The notes: generated by a model not told the origin, from the sequence alone. Shown: positions 10,446 through 22,400, counted from the stretch's first letter. The stretch is DNA of 64,000 bases from Xenoacremonium recifei (GCA_012184525.1 WOFQ01000005.1:1054001-1118000); one strand, 5' to 3'. Translations and numbers: made by a program.

Positions 10446-10952
10446 ATGTCACGATACTTCCCGCACGCAAGTTACGCAGAGGACCAGCGCCTCCCAAAAA
10501 CGATCCTCACAACACATGTTGTCACTCGAGCTATCACCTTGAATGTTGCCCTCGCTAGCGGCATCGTGGCGGTACGCCACTTCGTCACTAAGCTCGGTCC
10601 CAGGATCGAAAAGCCTTTCGTCTTCAAGCTCGCCCGTGCTTCAGGAAGAGCCACCGCTGCAGCTGTGGGGGTAGGGGTACTTCTGACAACATCACGAATG
10701 TATGGAAAGGATGATATCGAGTGGAGGGATAGAAGTTGGCGGTTGATGGAAAATCAGGGACAAATTGTGACAGACGATTGGACCTACACAGGCATGATAA
10801 TTGGGGGCGTTCTGGGGTCAATCAAAGGGACAGGACTTCGGCATGTCGTTGGGGGCATGGGACTGGGGAGCCTCGCTGGAATAATTAGGTATCTGGGCTG
10901 GAGATGTAGTGATCACAAGGAAGGCAACGGGGCTTTGAAGGGAAGGTTGTGA
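10446..10952 (+). CDS. small membrane protein of unknown function
   Basis: Single exon, 168 aa, ATG at 10446. Three hydrophobic stretches are visible: about residues 30-48 (VALASGIVAV), 68-85 (ATAAAVGVGVLLTTS) and a glycine-rich C-terminal pair at about 115-150 (GMIIGGVLGSIKGTGLR, then GGMGLGSLAGIIRYLGW). A conserved-looking WRDRSWRLMENQGQ stretch separates them. The glycine-zipper character resembles small inner-membrane proteins, but I recognise no family. It starts 130 bp beyond the relic block and has no visible partner. Frame and codon use are clean, so I take it as real. Confidence 0.6.
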   Translation: MSRYFPHASYAEDQRLPKTILTTHVVTRAITLNVALASGIVAVRHFVTKLGPRIEKPFVFKLARASGRATAAAVGVGVLLTTSRMYGKDDIEWRDRSWRLMENQGQIVTDDWTYTGMIIGGVLGSIKGTGLRHVVGGMGLGSLAGIIRYLGWRCSDHKEGNGALKGRL

Positions 10953-11404
10953 AAATAAGGCAATGATCTGTGACAATCATTTTACTATAATTAGGAGAAT
11001 ATATAGCTGCATCTCCTCTTTAACAAAAGCTTGACTGCCCAATTATATATGCACCTCGACCATTTATTCCCAACAAGACTCAAGTATAACATCCAGAGTT
11101 CCTAAGATTGCTACCCAGAGGCGATTAGGACCAGTTACTGCTACATGGCAATCTAACCTCAAAACTTATACAAAATGGAAAATGAGGCTATAAATCAATG
11201 GAAAATAAGTTAGTAATAGTTAATAAAGTATGGAGGCATGCCTGCAACTATTCCACCACAAAGATCGGGCGTCAATCGCATTGATGGCAATCAATGGAGT
11301 GTTTCGGCTGTCTATTGGGCATTCGCTAGGAATTATATCATGACAGGATATCTATATTTTTGTCTTCGACGTCTCCCAATTTGTCATATCCGTACCTTTC
11401 TAGT
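10953..11404. other. A/T-rich intergenic region
   Basis: This 452-bp A/T-rich spacer lies between the ends of two genes running toward each other. It probably holds both 3' regions. No gene was seen. Confidence 0.4.
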
Positions 11405-12887
11405 TTAGATATCATTACCCAGGCCGAATCCGTCCCTCTCGTCCTTATCTTGATCTTTGAAGCTTTCTTCCTCCTCTTCTGATATACATAACCCGTGCCG
11501 CGGCACGTCCTGCATCTGCACGGATGGTACAGGGATGGTTCTCCTCAAGTTCTCTATAATGGCTATTTTGACTTGGTTCAGATACTCGACGCTGTTTAAA
11601 TTTCGCATATTCGAGGACCTGACATCTAATTCGTAATCAGGTCCATAGTACTGTCAAGAATAGTTAGTCAGAGTTTTAAAGAACAAACTGGTCGCCTTGC
11701 ATGATAGTAATTGTTGTACGGTAGAACTGAGCTCATCTCAACTCCTGCCAGCCTTCCGGTTTCGTAAGCCCAAGTGCGAGCAACGTTGCCGACGGAATAT
11801 CCGCCACCGCCGAGCACCAACGTTGGGAGCCTAAGGCTGCGAATGAAATCGATACAGTGTGCATGGCCTCGCATACTTAGGTTAAAGCTCCCGAGCCGAT
11901 CACCTGATAGTGAGTCACCGCCACACTGAAGAACAATAGCTTCTGGCTGGAAGTATTTCATTACTGCCTCGATAACTGGATCGAAAATGCCCTGAAAGGC
12001 GGCATCATCTATACCATCTCGAAGAGGGACATTAATAGCATAGTATTTGCCAGAGCCAATGCCAATATCGCGAAGTTCTCCAGTACCAGGGAAGAACTCC
12101 CCGTACTTATGAAAAGATACTGTGAGAACTCGATCGGTCGTGTAGAAGGCCTCCTCCACACCATCACCATGGTGCACATCAATATCTATATAGACAACTC
12201 GTTTATTGAAACGTAGAAGTTCTATAATTGCGAGAACGATGTCTACAGCGTGATCCTCGGTCACAGCCTGCGTGTCAGTCCAAACTTGAGGCTGATAAGG
12301 GGCATACACACCATTAACATAGCAGAAACCGCTGGCCTCTCCTTTCTTGGCATGATGTAAGCCGCCAGCCCAATTGACAGCAATTTCGCATTGATCCCGG
12401 TTCAATTTAGCTGCACCCTCAATACTACCTCCCGCGCTGATGCCGCAAAATTCGAAAAGGCCATCAAAAATAGGATTATCATCTCCAATATTATACTTGA
12501 CCTGTTCATGCGGAAAGAAGGAAACGCTCTCCGGCGTCACCTTTTCCAGAAAGTTGATATATTCATCAGTGTGAAACTGCGTCATTTCGGTAAAGGTAGC
12601 AGGCTTTGCTCGCTATGCAGATGCCACTTGTTAGCGTTGTTCGCAGGTGTGTGATCTAAATTAAGATTAACATCACCCACGAAAATTTCGAGACGATTGT
12701 ACACTCCATAATCCATTAGCAGACTATGGGTGAGCCGCATTCGCGTTGGCTTCATTGCATGGCCGGTGCCATAAGCGTAAATGCCGATGTCAGGGTCATG
12801 GCAGTAAGCGACACGCCTTGGACTGCAGTTGTTGATTTCCTGGTACAGCGGAGGATTTTGTTCCGTATAACACTCGGTGAGACACAT
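11405..12887 (-). CDS. class I histone deacetylase, Rpd3-type paralogue
   Basis: Four exons: 12887-12681, 12612-12312, 12242-11701 and 11650-11405, giving 431 aa. Introns are 68, 69 and 50 bp. The second is a multiple of three and has no stop, so it is easily mistaken for coding, but removing it restores the invariant GFCYVNDIVLAI. The third begins GCAAGG and ends TTGACAG: a GC-AG intron that restores NNYYHYYGPDYELDV. The zinc enzyme removes acetyl groups from histone lysines in nuclear co-repressor complexes. Visible active-site elements are GGLHHAKK (about 153-160), DIDVHHGDG (about 189-197), GGDSLSGDRLG and GGGGYSVGNVARTW, all intact. The C-terminal tail is short and acidic (ISEEEEESF). 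Motifs such as RAKPATFTEMTQFHTDEYI place it near Rpd3/RpdA and not Hos2, but it is divergent, so I read it as an extra copy. Confidence 0.85.
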
Positions 12888-13540
12888 CGCTTAGCCCTAC
12901 CGTGAAGTCGTGTTGATATGTCTTTGCCTTCTTCTGTGTTGGGGCACTCGTGACTTATGGAAGCGGAGCGAGCGGTAAGTCGCAGTGGTGCATCCGAAGG
13001 GATAGAATGGAATGGGTTTGTATTTATATTAGGAGCCTGCCAAGTGCCCGGAGACCGGACGAACACAAAGCCGAGCTTGCTAAAACGCTGTGAGCTTACT
13101 GTTAGCAGGGGGGGAGATTTGAGACTCCTTTAGAACGTGGGCTGACTGACGCCTGTGCCCTTCGTCAATGAGGGAGGGGCTGCTTCTGATGTTGCCCCTT
13201 CCAATCGGGTGCTCAGGTACTCGCCCTGCTGTTTTCTACGGTCAGAACTTGATCGGCGATCGTTCTCATGACCCCACCGTCGAGGTCGCCGGAGCATGGT
13301 GGTCAGATAGAAGAAGGATACTTCGCCCGAATGACAGGAAGTCGAAGGGGCTGGGCCGTATGACTTCCTCACTCGTGCACACTTTTCAACCAGGGTCGGG
13401 GAACAGCTGGCACGAGGCCTGGTCGAGGTGCGACAGGGGTTCTAACGCAGCTCAACGGAAACTGCCTCAACCTTGGACTTAATAAAGTGACGGCGGTAGT
13501 TGAGGGTATTTTCGGTAGAGCTCGCCTGCTTGGAAAATCA
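12888..13540. other. upstream region of the deacetylase gene
   Basis: This 653-bp stretch holds the deacetylase promoter (TATTTATATTAGG at about 13020). Overlapping short frames exist on both strands but none has family character. No RNA gene was seen. Confidence 0.35.
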
Positions 13541-14225
13541 GTATGAGTCGCAAGAATCCGAGTCGGAAGATTGGGCCGAAACGGAGGTGTCGGAGGAAGA
13601 TTGAGAGGCCGTGTCGGACCAGATGGATGTGGCCGAGGTGGAGGCCGAGGAGGCCAGTGAGGAGTTGCAAGGTGTATAGCTTCACAAACAGCATATGAAC
13701 GGAGAGAAGGTGGTTTTCCGACCACACCTCATACTTACCCCGGTGGCTCTAACCAGACATCCTCAAGTTGGCGGCGGTTAGCATGCAATGGGCCAGCGAT
13801 CTGAGCACTACCGTCATCAAACCCATCCTGAATCTCATCCGGATTCGGCGTCCTATGCACATAAAAGTGATATTGCCTGATGGCAATATTGCTTTTCCGG
13901 CCCAACACCTTCTCCCAGCCGTCCTCCGGTTCGAGGAAGTCGCCTTTCGTCCTGGGAGTGCTGACGAGATACTATAGATTACTCTCTATCGACAAGACGT
14001 GAAGCTTCTGTATACAGATCAACCGGGCATACTACCTGACAAGCTCACCACAGCGAGGAATAAAACTGCTAACCTAGGGGGGGACTACAGCTTAACTTTG
14101 GGGTCCGTCGTGCGACTGTTTTTACAGCCTTTAACCTCCGTAACGGGACCATCCTTGAGTCCAGGAATCTGGCCCTATTTAGAGGTGAGGCTCAAATCAA
14201 AGAGAGACTCAGAGCTTCGTTAGAC
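13541..14225 (+). pseudogene. two pieces of a decayed unknown gene
   Basis: At 13541-13680 the plus strand reads an acidic stretch, SESEDWAETEVSEED, then TGA, then EAVSDQMDVAEVEAEEASE. At 13768-14223 a second frame reads MQWASDLSTTVIKPILNLIR through DGNIAFPAQHLLPAVLRFEE to EIL, a TAG at 13975-13977, then ITLYRQDVKLLYTDQPGILP to SKRDSELR. Both internal stops sit where CGA or CAG would continue the frame, so C-to-T decay is the simplest reading. I do not recognise the family and cannot join the two parts with a convincing intron. Confidence 0.4.
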
Positions 14226-14618
14226 CTAGCGTCAATACAACAGAGACGAATTCCAAGCGTGCGTCTACTTTGAAGCAGAAGGAGGCCCCTCCAGTGCTGG
14301 GAGGTTTGCCCCCGTTACAGGTTTGATACGGCCTCTCCATTGAGAGACGTGGCAGCATTGGGTCTAGCGCATGGTCTAATCCAAGCCACTGAGTAATTGG
14401 CCAGAGTATCGCATTGTTTGAAACTGTCTCACTCAGGGCGTCAGTCATACTCACCATTGTGTTAGATAGGATCACATGAAGAATCCGGATTCATCGTCAA
14501 TTTGTACCGAGAATAATGATCTTGCTTCTCGAAAGCATCGAAAGCAAAAGATAAAGAACTTGAACGCAAACCATTACACGTGTCGAGCATAAGTTGTTCC
14601 TTTAGTAAACATCAAAAA
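14226..14618. other. intergenic
   Basis: This 393-bp region lies at the 3' side of the oxygenase gene. No coding or repeat signal was seen. Confidence 0.35.
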
Positions 14619-15768
14619 TCAATAACTATTTCCGTAACGCTTCCTCAGATGAGTCTCAACAATGACAGGCTCATGCAATGGCTTCTCCCCTGGCTTCATG
14701 CAAGTTGGGATGCATTCAATGAGTTGATCAAGCTGACCTTCGTTGAAGAAGGCAACGCTGTATCGATACGTGTCGCTCACGGGCGAGATGACTCTGTGCA
14801 GCGTGGAGGTATACTTGTTGTTAGTCCATTGCTCTAGAGAGTCGTTAGAAAATCGGGCTATGTTTAGCGGCCGAGTGAGACATACCCAGCATGTCACCAA
14901 TATTGACGACAAAGGCACCTTTGACAGGCTTGACGGGATGCCATGTCTGAGTCGGGCGATGAAAGACCTCAAGACCGCCAACTAAGCATATCGTTAGCGA
15001 AATGATATTCAGATAAGGTCGATCGTCAGCTCCGCACTATTATCTTGGAGCAGCAAGGTTAGAGCGCCGAAATCCGTGTGCGCTCCAATTCCGCGGGACT
15101 TCTCCGCCATCTCCAGCGTAGTGGGAGGGTATCTATGCGCGCGACACATCGGTAGAGCTGCAACACGCCCGTCAGTTCCGTTTGCCCAGACTCTAGATAA
15201 ACCGTGGCGAATACTCACAGTTCTTGCTCCCCACAAACTCGTCGAAGTATTTCTCGTCCAAGCCTAGGCTCAACGCCACAATCCGGAACATCACCTTGCT
15301 AAGCGCGTGCATCTCGCCGAAGTACTCCATCATCACCTCACGCAATGTCTCCCCCTCCTCGCCCGCCGGCCACTGGTTCGGGCCCTGCAGAAAGCGTGCG
15401 CCCTCGGCTGGAAGCTCAGGGCCGATCATGAAGCCCTCCTTGCAGTCCGCAAACTCCTTCTCGAGACGCTGCTCGCCCACAGCCTCGTATCCTCGCAGGG
15501 CTGCTGAATTGTTGCGGTGAAGAGCAACTTTTGTGGTCGCAGGTAGAGCGAAGAAGGTCTCCAGCTCGCTCAGCAGCCGGGCGATGAGGTCCGGCGATAC
15601 ATTGTGCCCGACAATCTGGAAGAACCCGGGGGACTGGGCCGCGGAGGAAATGGAGGAGGCGATCGACGAGGTGGCTGCGGCATCCCCGGAAAGGTACCCA
15701 GAGATGTCAATGACGGGGATGGTCAGGCTGGTCGAGCCTCCGGACTCAATATTATCAACAAGCATCAC
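14619..15768 (-). CDS. 2-oxoglutarate/Fe(II) oxygenase, isopenicillin N synthase-like
   Basis: Four exons: 15768-15219, 15157-15038, 14981-14886 and 14833-14619, giving 326 aa. Introns of 61, 56 and 52 bp have donors GTGAGT, GTGCGG and GTATGT. The N-terminal DIOX_N region reads IPVIDISGYLSG and GFFQIVGHNVSPDLIARLL. The double-stranded beta-helix core carries the iron ligands H210 and D212 (GAHTDFGALTLLLQD) and the distal His in STLHRVISP, followed by the 2-oxoglutarate-binding RYSVAFF. These enzymes couple decarboxylation of 2-oxoglutarate to substrate hydroxylation. The gene is divergent from an NCS1 nucleobase permease across 434 bp. That context, plus the size and fold shared with thymine-7-hydroxylase, makes a pyrimidine or related substrate a reasonable guess, but many fungal members are uncharacterised. 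Confidence 0.85.
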
Positions 15769-16202
15769 GGCGGCGATTTCTAAGAGTGGGATGAACTGGT
15801 CCTGGCTGATGCGGCTTCCAAGGTCCTGGTTAAAGCTGCTGTCGTCGCGATGCTCGTCGCAAACATCGATAGTTGACGCTTGTCTAAATGGTTTCCGGCA
15901 TTAGAGTCTAGAAGGATAATCGTCCGATATCTTCGCAAAAGTTATCTCGACGAGGACTCGTTTGCGGCCAAGTCCGTCCCTCTTATCTCCCCCGGGACTG
16001 CTAAATACACGAAGGATTGTGGGGAAGATAACCTCGAGATAACGTCAAAGATAACCAGATAGCTGGGAACTTTGCTATCTCGAAAGAGATAAATCCTTCG
16101 GGTGAGTCGCACAATGTAACTTTTCCCTGGTTCCGTCGTTCACCTGGTGTCTGTCGAATTTGCCTGTGGTACAGCCAGTTTCCACTCAGCACGACCCCCA
16201 CC
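15769..16202. promoter_or_regulatory. shared divergent promoter of oxygenase and NCS1 permease
   Basis: This 434-bp region separates two start codons on opposite strands. GATAA/TTATC elements, the binding core of fungal GATA nitrogen regulators, are frequent: TTATC at about 15943 and 15979, GATAA at about 16027, 16045 and 16088 among others. That fits nitrogen-source control of both genes, but factor binding is inference. Confidence 0.5.
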
Positions 16203-17938
16203 ATGTTGGAAGAACGAACTGTCCGATTGAGGCGCGAGGTGAAGGAGAAGACGACGATCAAAGGATGGATTCTGCCTAAGCAGGAGTCCAGTTGGGCCCC
16301 GGAAGGAACATGGACCAATGCCGATCTGGACATTACGCCTCCTGAGCGACGAACTTGGACCGTTTGGACTATGCTGGGCTACTGGGTCAGCGATGTGATC
16401 AGTGTTCAGAGTTGGGAGACTGGAAGCAGTATTCTTGCTGTGGGATTGACCTGGTATTTTTCCTTGAACCTTTATTGACTCTTTGTTTAAGCTCTGAACT
16501 AACACTCTCCTTAGGCGCGAAGCTGTTATGAGCATCATCTTGGGGTCCAGTGTCATGGCCGTCCCAATGTCACTAAACGGTTATGCAGGAGCCAAGACTC
16601 ACGCTCCGTTCCCCGTCCTAGCCCGAGCTTCGTTCGGGTATCAATTCTCGAAATTCCCCGTCGTCGTTCGTCTCATCACCTGTCTCTTCTGGCATGCCAT
16701 CACCAACTACCTCGCGGTTTCGCCCATGACCCAGGTTATTCGCGCTATTTGGCCATCTTATCGTCATATTCCGAACCACATTCCCGAAAGTGTCGGCATT
16801 ACGACTCAGGAAATGTGTTCGTACCTCCTGGTCTGGCTCATCCAGTTCCCCCTCCTCATGATTCCTCCTCACAAGATGAGATGGCTTTTTGTTACCAAGT
16901 TCTTCCTCATGATGGGAACGGTTGTTGGAATGACGGCCTGGATCTGCTCTAAAGCTGGCGGTTCTGGTGAGATCTGGAAGCAGAAAGCCACCGTCTCAGG
17001 ATCGGACAAGTCCTGGCTCATCATGTGGTCCTTGAACAGCTGCACCGCTAGCTGGTCAACGGTTGGAACGAACATCGCAGATTTCTCGAGATACACAAGG
17101 TCAAGTGATGCCTCATTATCACAGGGAATCTGGTTTCCGCTGGTGTGCAGTTGGATTGCGATCATTGGCATCGTGGTGACATCTGCGTCTTATACACTTT
17201 ACGGGAGCTATTTGTGGGATCCAATGGCAATTATTGACACATGGGACGGTCCCGCTGGACGGGCAGCTGCATTTTTTGCGGGGATTAGCTGGTGCTTGGC
17301 CCAAATCTGCGTCAACATTTCGGCCACTGTCATCAGCGGCTCCAACGATATGGTCAGCCTTTGGCCCAAGTATATCAACATCAAGAGAGGCGCGGCTATT
17401 TTGACAATTCTGGGAGGATGGGCCATGGTGCCCTGGAAGATTCTACATTCTGCAAACTCTCTTCTGAGCTTCATGAACTCATTGGGCATTTTCCTTGCCC
17501 CCATCATGGTCAGTAAATAGCCCTCTAAACAAGCCCCCAGACTCCCACTAACATTTTGGCGCACAGGGCATCCAATGCTCCGATTTCTTCCTTGTCAAGC
17601 GCCAGGCTCTTGACATCCCAGCTTTGTATGATCCCCATGGACGGTATTCGTACCAGTATGGCGTCAATTGGCGAGCGTTGTTGGCCATGATCTTCGCTGT
17701 TGGCCCGACACTGCCTGGGCTGATCAATGCTGTCAACCCGCACATTGACATTGGCGGTGCTATGTACGTCACCGATCTGAATTGGTACTATGGATTCCTC
17801 GTTGCAGGTGGCTCTTATGCCATATTGAGCTGGATTTTCCCTGCACATGAGTCATTGGTCAACATGATGGTGCACGAAGGCGAGCGCCAAGATATCGACG
17901 GAGAAGAGCATGTCAGTTTCGACAAGTCTCAAGAGTAA
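16203..17938 (+). CDS. NCS1-family nucleobase/nucleoside permease (Fur type)
   Basis: Three exons: 16203-16453, 16515-17508 and 17567-17938, giving 538 aa. Introns of 61 and 58 bp have donors GTATTT and GTCAGT. This is a twelve-helix plasma-membrane symporter. Family hallmarks are the N-terminal NADLDITPPERRTWTVW leading into TM1, GYWVSDVISVQSWETGSSIL, the GAKTHAPFPVLARASFGY stretch between TM2 and TM3, the SWSTVGTNIADFSRYT segment, and ISATVISGSNDM. The NPHIDIGG and LNWYYGFL motifs near the C-terminus are typical of fungal Fur-type transporters of uracil, uridine, allantoin or related compounds; substrate cannot be fixed from sequence. It is divergent from the 2-oxoglutarate oxygenase. The gene appears complete and undamaged. 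Confidence 0.88.
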
Positions 17939-18153
17939 CAGTTAGACACAGAATTCGCTAGATGCTTTGAAGTACAGATACTGCTGTCACTGGAAGTTGA
18001 TCGCTCTATGTTTTCGGTATGACCACATGTATGCTCCTTTTGCGAAGTACAAATATGAGTATGTAATGACCAATGAAATACGGATCATGTCCCAACTACA
18101 AAACGCCTGAGCAGAGAGTTCCTTTTAAGTCCTATGTTCCATATCTTTGGGTA

Positions 18154-18972
18154 TCATGAAGCAAGCCATCTCTTTATATCCGAAACAGCGTCCCGAAATA
18201 GGAATAATGCATATACGTTGTGAAATGTGTGAAACCAGCCCGGAAACACCTGTCTGTTTTCCACGGCATCGCATACGAGGCAATGCAAATGCACCTTGAC
18301 TGTCTCGCTTGCGCTTCCTGGAGATTGAGGCAGTCGCTCAACAACAAATCGATGAGAGCCTGTGAAGTGGCTGTGGTTGTTACCAAAGGCAATATCGACA
18401 TAACTTTCTGTGCTTTGCTCTGTTGGCGTCGCGCTTCTGGGAGCCAAGTTGATGTCGAGGACTTGGAAGCCGCCGAATCCCACAAGGTGTAGGGGGAGAA
18501 GCTTGTCGTCCGGGAGATCTTCCTTGGACCACATTTGACCAGTGGGTTCAATGCCTCGAATAAGTCAATGATCTTAGTCCATCAGAAGTGGCTGCATTTC
18601 CCCCATACCTTGAAACGTCACTAGTTTCTTCTTCATAGTTTGAAGCACGACTCTTTCGGGTGCAAAGACCAAGCCCCCAAAGAATCCCTTGACGAACTTA
18701 GCCAGGAGAACTTCGTCCGACACATCCTTGAATCGCGACGGGAGCTCGATAGTCGTAGATCTTGTATCGACCATTAACGGATGATTGTTAACATTGAGAA
18801 TTTTCGTAACAGTATTCGACTGCTTGAACGAAGCCGGGATGTCGGAACTGAAAGCGATATTTGCAGGGTCCACGAGAGAGATCCGTCGTTTTACAGCGTA
18901 AGTGCACGCCGCCGACGCAACGACCAGCATCGACGTCGCCAACAACTTCTTCGACAAAATAGTCCCTGACAT
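18154..18972 (-). CDS. membrane-anchored conserved protein of unknown function
   Basis: Two exons: 18972-18609 and 18554-18154, giving 254 aa. The 54-bp intron has donor GTATGG and joins VTFQ to GIEPTGQMWSKEDL. An N-terminal hydrophobic segment (about residues 9-27, LLATSMLVVASAACTYAV) is followed by basic KRR, as in a signal-anchor. The remainder is soluble and mixed alpha/beta in character, with FVKGFFGGLVFAPERVVL and VVERLPQSPGSASETVKVHL as notable stretches. I do not recognise the family, although size and layout resemble small fungal proteins common in Aspergillus. It ends 216 bp beyond the permease gene, tail to tail. Confidence 0.65.
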
Positions 18973-19491
18973 AATTCCCTCTGAGTTTTGGGGAGATCAT
19001 AGAGAAACTCCGGGAGGACATGGTCCTTATTAATAAATTCCCATAGTGGAATTGAGACAACAATGTGTCTGGGCAAGCCAACAGAGAGTCATCTGCTATT
19101 AAAAGGCGGTTCCGAATCCCGCCGACAATGGGACCAAAAGCCTCTAGGAGCGGCCGCCCGTACTCCATCGAGTCCATTAGAACCCCGCTAACGGCGCCCA
19201 CGAAATAGAGGCGAGTCCCCTGAAGCTTTAAGACTTGGGCTTCCTTGAATTCTCTCACCTGTAACAAAATCCTTTGCAACATTCACATCGAGTGATAGCG
19301 CAAGGCAAATTTCGGGTCGAAAGGGTTATTACATTTTGAAATGCGCATCTCCCGCGGCCGATAAAAATACAACTGCAATTGATACTACTAATTTACCCTA
19401 TCGTTACTGGTTCCAGCCTATAATTATTCGTTAGAACAGTCTGCTTAGTGGGTGAAATAAATACCTCCTCCATACAGTACCTCTCTTAATA
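18973..19491. other. intergenic, upstream of the unknown membrane protein
   Basis: This 519-bp region holds the promoter of the preceding minus-strand gene and the 3' region of the NLR. It is A/T-rich from 19300. Other open frames here do not look coding. Confidence 0.35.
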
Positions 19492-22400
19492 TTATAGGCT
19501 CTGGGTATCCCCTTCATCCTCATCCTCATCCTCATCCTCACTATTATTATCATTATCATTATCATCGGCATTCTCAGATGGCGCCATCTCCTGAGCCTCA
19601 TCAGATGTCGACCTCCTCTTGAGCAATATCAAATCCGTATCCACGCCTCCATTCTCCAGTATCTTGATATCACCCGAAAACAACGCCTCTGCCTCCTCAA
19701 ACTTTTCCGCTAGATCCAAGAACCAGAACCACGCCTCAGAGATGGCATCTAAATCCTGCTTGCTGTTCAACTCGAGCAGCTTTTGGAAACCACGCGCTAG
19801 GGCGTTTTCGTTCTCGCGAGAGGTGTAGTTGAAGCCGCACATGTTGATGAGTGTCTCGGCGACTTGGTGCGAGCTGAAGCAGAGGTCTGAATTGAGTGTT
19901 CGGATGATGTCTTGGATGTCCCCGGCCATGGTGATATCACTGTTGCCTCCGTTGTCGTACTTGCTGTAGTAATCGATTGTATCACGTTGCTCTTCGTGAA
20001 GGGGACCTGCTTGTTCACTTGCTAGGACAGTCTCTGCCCGCAAGTCGAGTTCAAGGTCGTTACCCTGGTTGAGACGGGGTTGCTCGCTGCCATCATGCGT
20101 AGAAGATTGCTCATGATCATCCGCCTTATCGTCCTCTTCCTCCTTACCATCCTCATCTTCACTATCGATCTCGCTGTTCTCGCTAAGACTCTCACTAAAA
20201 CTCTGACTCATTTCATCAAAATCATCCCCTGTCACACTCCAATGATCGCTCTCTTTATTATCATCATCATCCGCAACGCCATGGTCTTGACCCGTAGCCC
20301 TGATAAGTTGTATGATCAACCACTTGATGAGCAAGTAGCAACGGCCTTCGATGCAATCCCAGTTGCTCTTGCTAAACCTGCCACCGTTATCCCAATCCAA
20401 ATCGATGCAATCCGAGTCGCTGTCATTAGAACTGCCATCGTCATTCCAATCGATCCAATCCCAATCGCTGTCATTAAACATGCTAGCGAAATACCGATCT
20501 CGAACAACAGCTTCTGAATATTTCCTTGCTCCATGACTGATGAGGAACCGGACAGCTCTGATGGCTCGGGCATCTACTGCAGCGTCCAAGGCGGTAGCAT
20601 ACCGGCCGTACTTGACTGTCTTGTTGACAAGAGCGCCCTTATCCAAAAGCATCTTCATCGTCTTCATTCGCCCAGCCTTGCGTTTGCTTGAGGCATTCAA
20701 GGCCTTGGAGCAATCTTCAGCCCTTGAGACCGCATAGAACTGTGTCGTGGGACGTCTAAGGGTATAGGGCAGGACCTGCACGTCCCGTTCGTCTTTTGCG
20801 CATGCCGCGATCAAGGCGCTGCCGAGTCTGCCCTTCTTACACTGAGCATTGACCTTTGCTCCCTTTTCCAACAGGAACTCAACATTATCCATATTTCCGG
20901 CCGAAATCGCCGCGATCAAGGGTGTCCCATTTCTTGTCGTAGTATTCAAGCTAGTGCCATGACTCTGAACGATTTCTATAAACCTTGAGTCTAGGGTCCT
21001 AGCCGCTCGAACCAGGATGTCGGACAAGTCAAGGCGGTCGACGCCGGGGACGAGGTGGACGTAATCAGTACCAGCAGCGTTGGGGAATTTTTCGAACAAG
21101 AACTCGGCAAAATCCATGTGGGGACGATCGTTTCGTCCTTTAGCACAAAGCAAGAGAAGAGTCAACCTGGCCAGCTCCTCGTAGCATGCTTCAATAGGTT
21201 CGGACATCTTGGAGAAAATGGATCGTAGCTCGAGAATTTCTCCGACGCTTTCAACCGTCTTCTGATCCTCAAAGTGGATAAGCATCTTGAAAAGCGTCTG
21301 GAAAAACTCTTCATCCCCCTGTTCAACTTGAGCCCATTCGACCATCCATTCCAAGCTCCGCTTCCAGGTATCTTCTATAGTGTCGGTCCGGGGCATGTCA
21401 GAGTCGTCGGGGTTGTCAGAGTCGTCGGAGTTGTCAGAGTCGTCGGTGTTGTCAGAGTCGTCGGGGTTGTCTTCATCTCTCAGACATGCGTTCTCCGCTT
21501 CCGCTTCTGAGGATCGTTGTGGCATTGGTCCTCTGCAGAATTGCAATCTCAAGTATGGTGGGAAATGTTTCAACCACTCACGCTTGTGGTTCCGACCCCA
21601 GTTCCTTTCCATCATGGACTTATGTATAAACCGCACCATCTTGCGCAAAATCCCACATAGAATAGCTTGTGCCACTACAAGACTGTTGGGGAACTCACTG
21701 ATGAGACTGGGCTTATGTGCTGGTCCAGTCCAATAGGCTGGGTCCAAAGCAAGTTCAAATATCGATTCATATTCATCAAGACGGATCCATTGACGACGAT
21801 TCTCCCATGGGCCAAAACTCGGATTTAAATAAAAATCAAAATTTCGGGGAGGTAATGGGGCATAGTAGAAGCGTGGGAAAGTTTCGGGATCAGTATTCCA
21901 TCCTTTGGGCGGCCTTGTTTTCCACTCTCGAACCATGTTGCTGGCAAGCACGAGGAGCCAGCCGTTGATGTGGGCGAGAGAAGAGTTCATGACGATACTT
22001 TTGATCTCATCCCTTTGTGCCTCATTCGAGATATTGATGAAGTATGTATACCATTGGGAGCACGCAAAATCCCACAGGGAATAATGTTCATCTTTGCTGC
22101 TATCATTATAGTTCAGCGAGACATCCCAGTACTTTAAAGCAACTTGTTGCGAGTCCAGCCGAAACAGAGTCAATGTGCACACCTTTGCTACATCTAGGTG
22201 GCAATCCGTCGCCAGCTGCGGCTCGAGCACGTGGTACTGCTCGAAATATTCCTGGACCGACAAGTGCGAGAAGCGCAATAGGGATCCCTCTGAGACGACG
22301 AGGTGCCGGCAGGCCTTGAGGACAAAATCGTCGCCGCCTTCTACCGTATCGAGACGGTTTCCTTTGAACGTCTGGCACGTAGCGGCGACCAGAACCGTCC

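Noticed and set aside
12243..12311. 23-residue insertion in the deacetylase core
   Set aside because: It has GT..AG borders, and removing it restores an invariant motif, so it is an intron.
20080..20517. 145-codon plus-strand frame with many Ile residues
   Set aside because: Antisense of the acidic Asp/Asn-rich end of the NLR, which produces Ile/Val-rich shadows.
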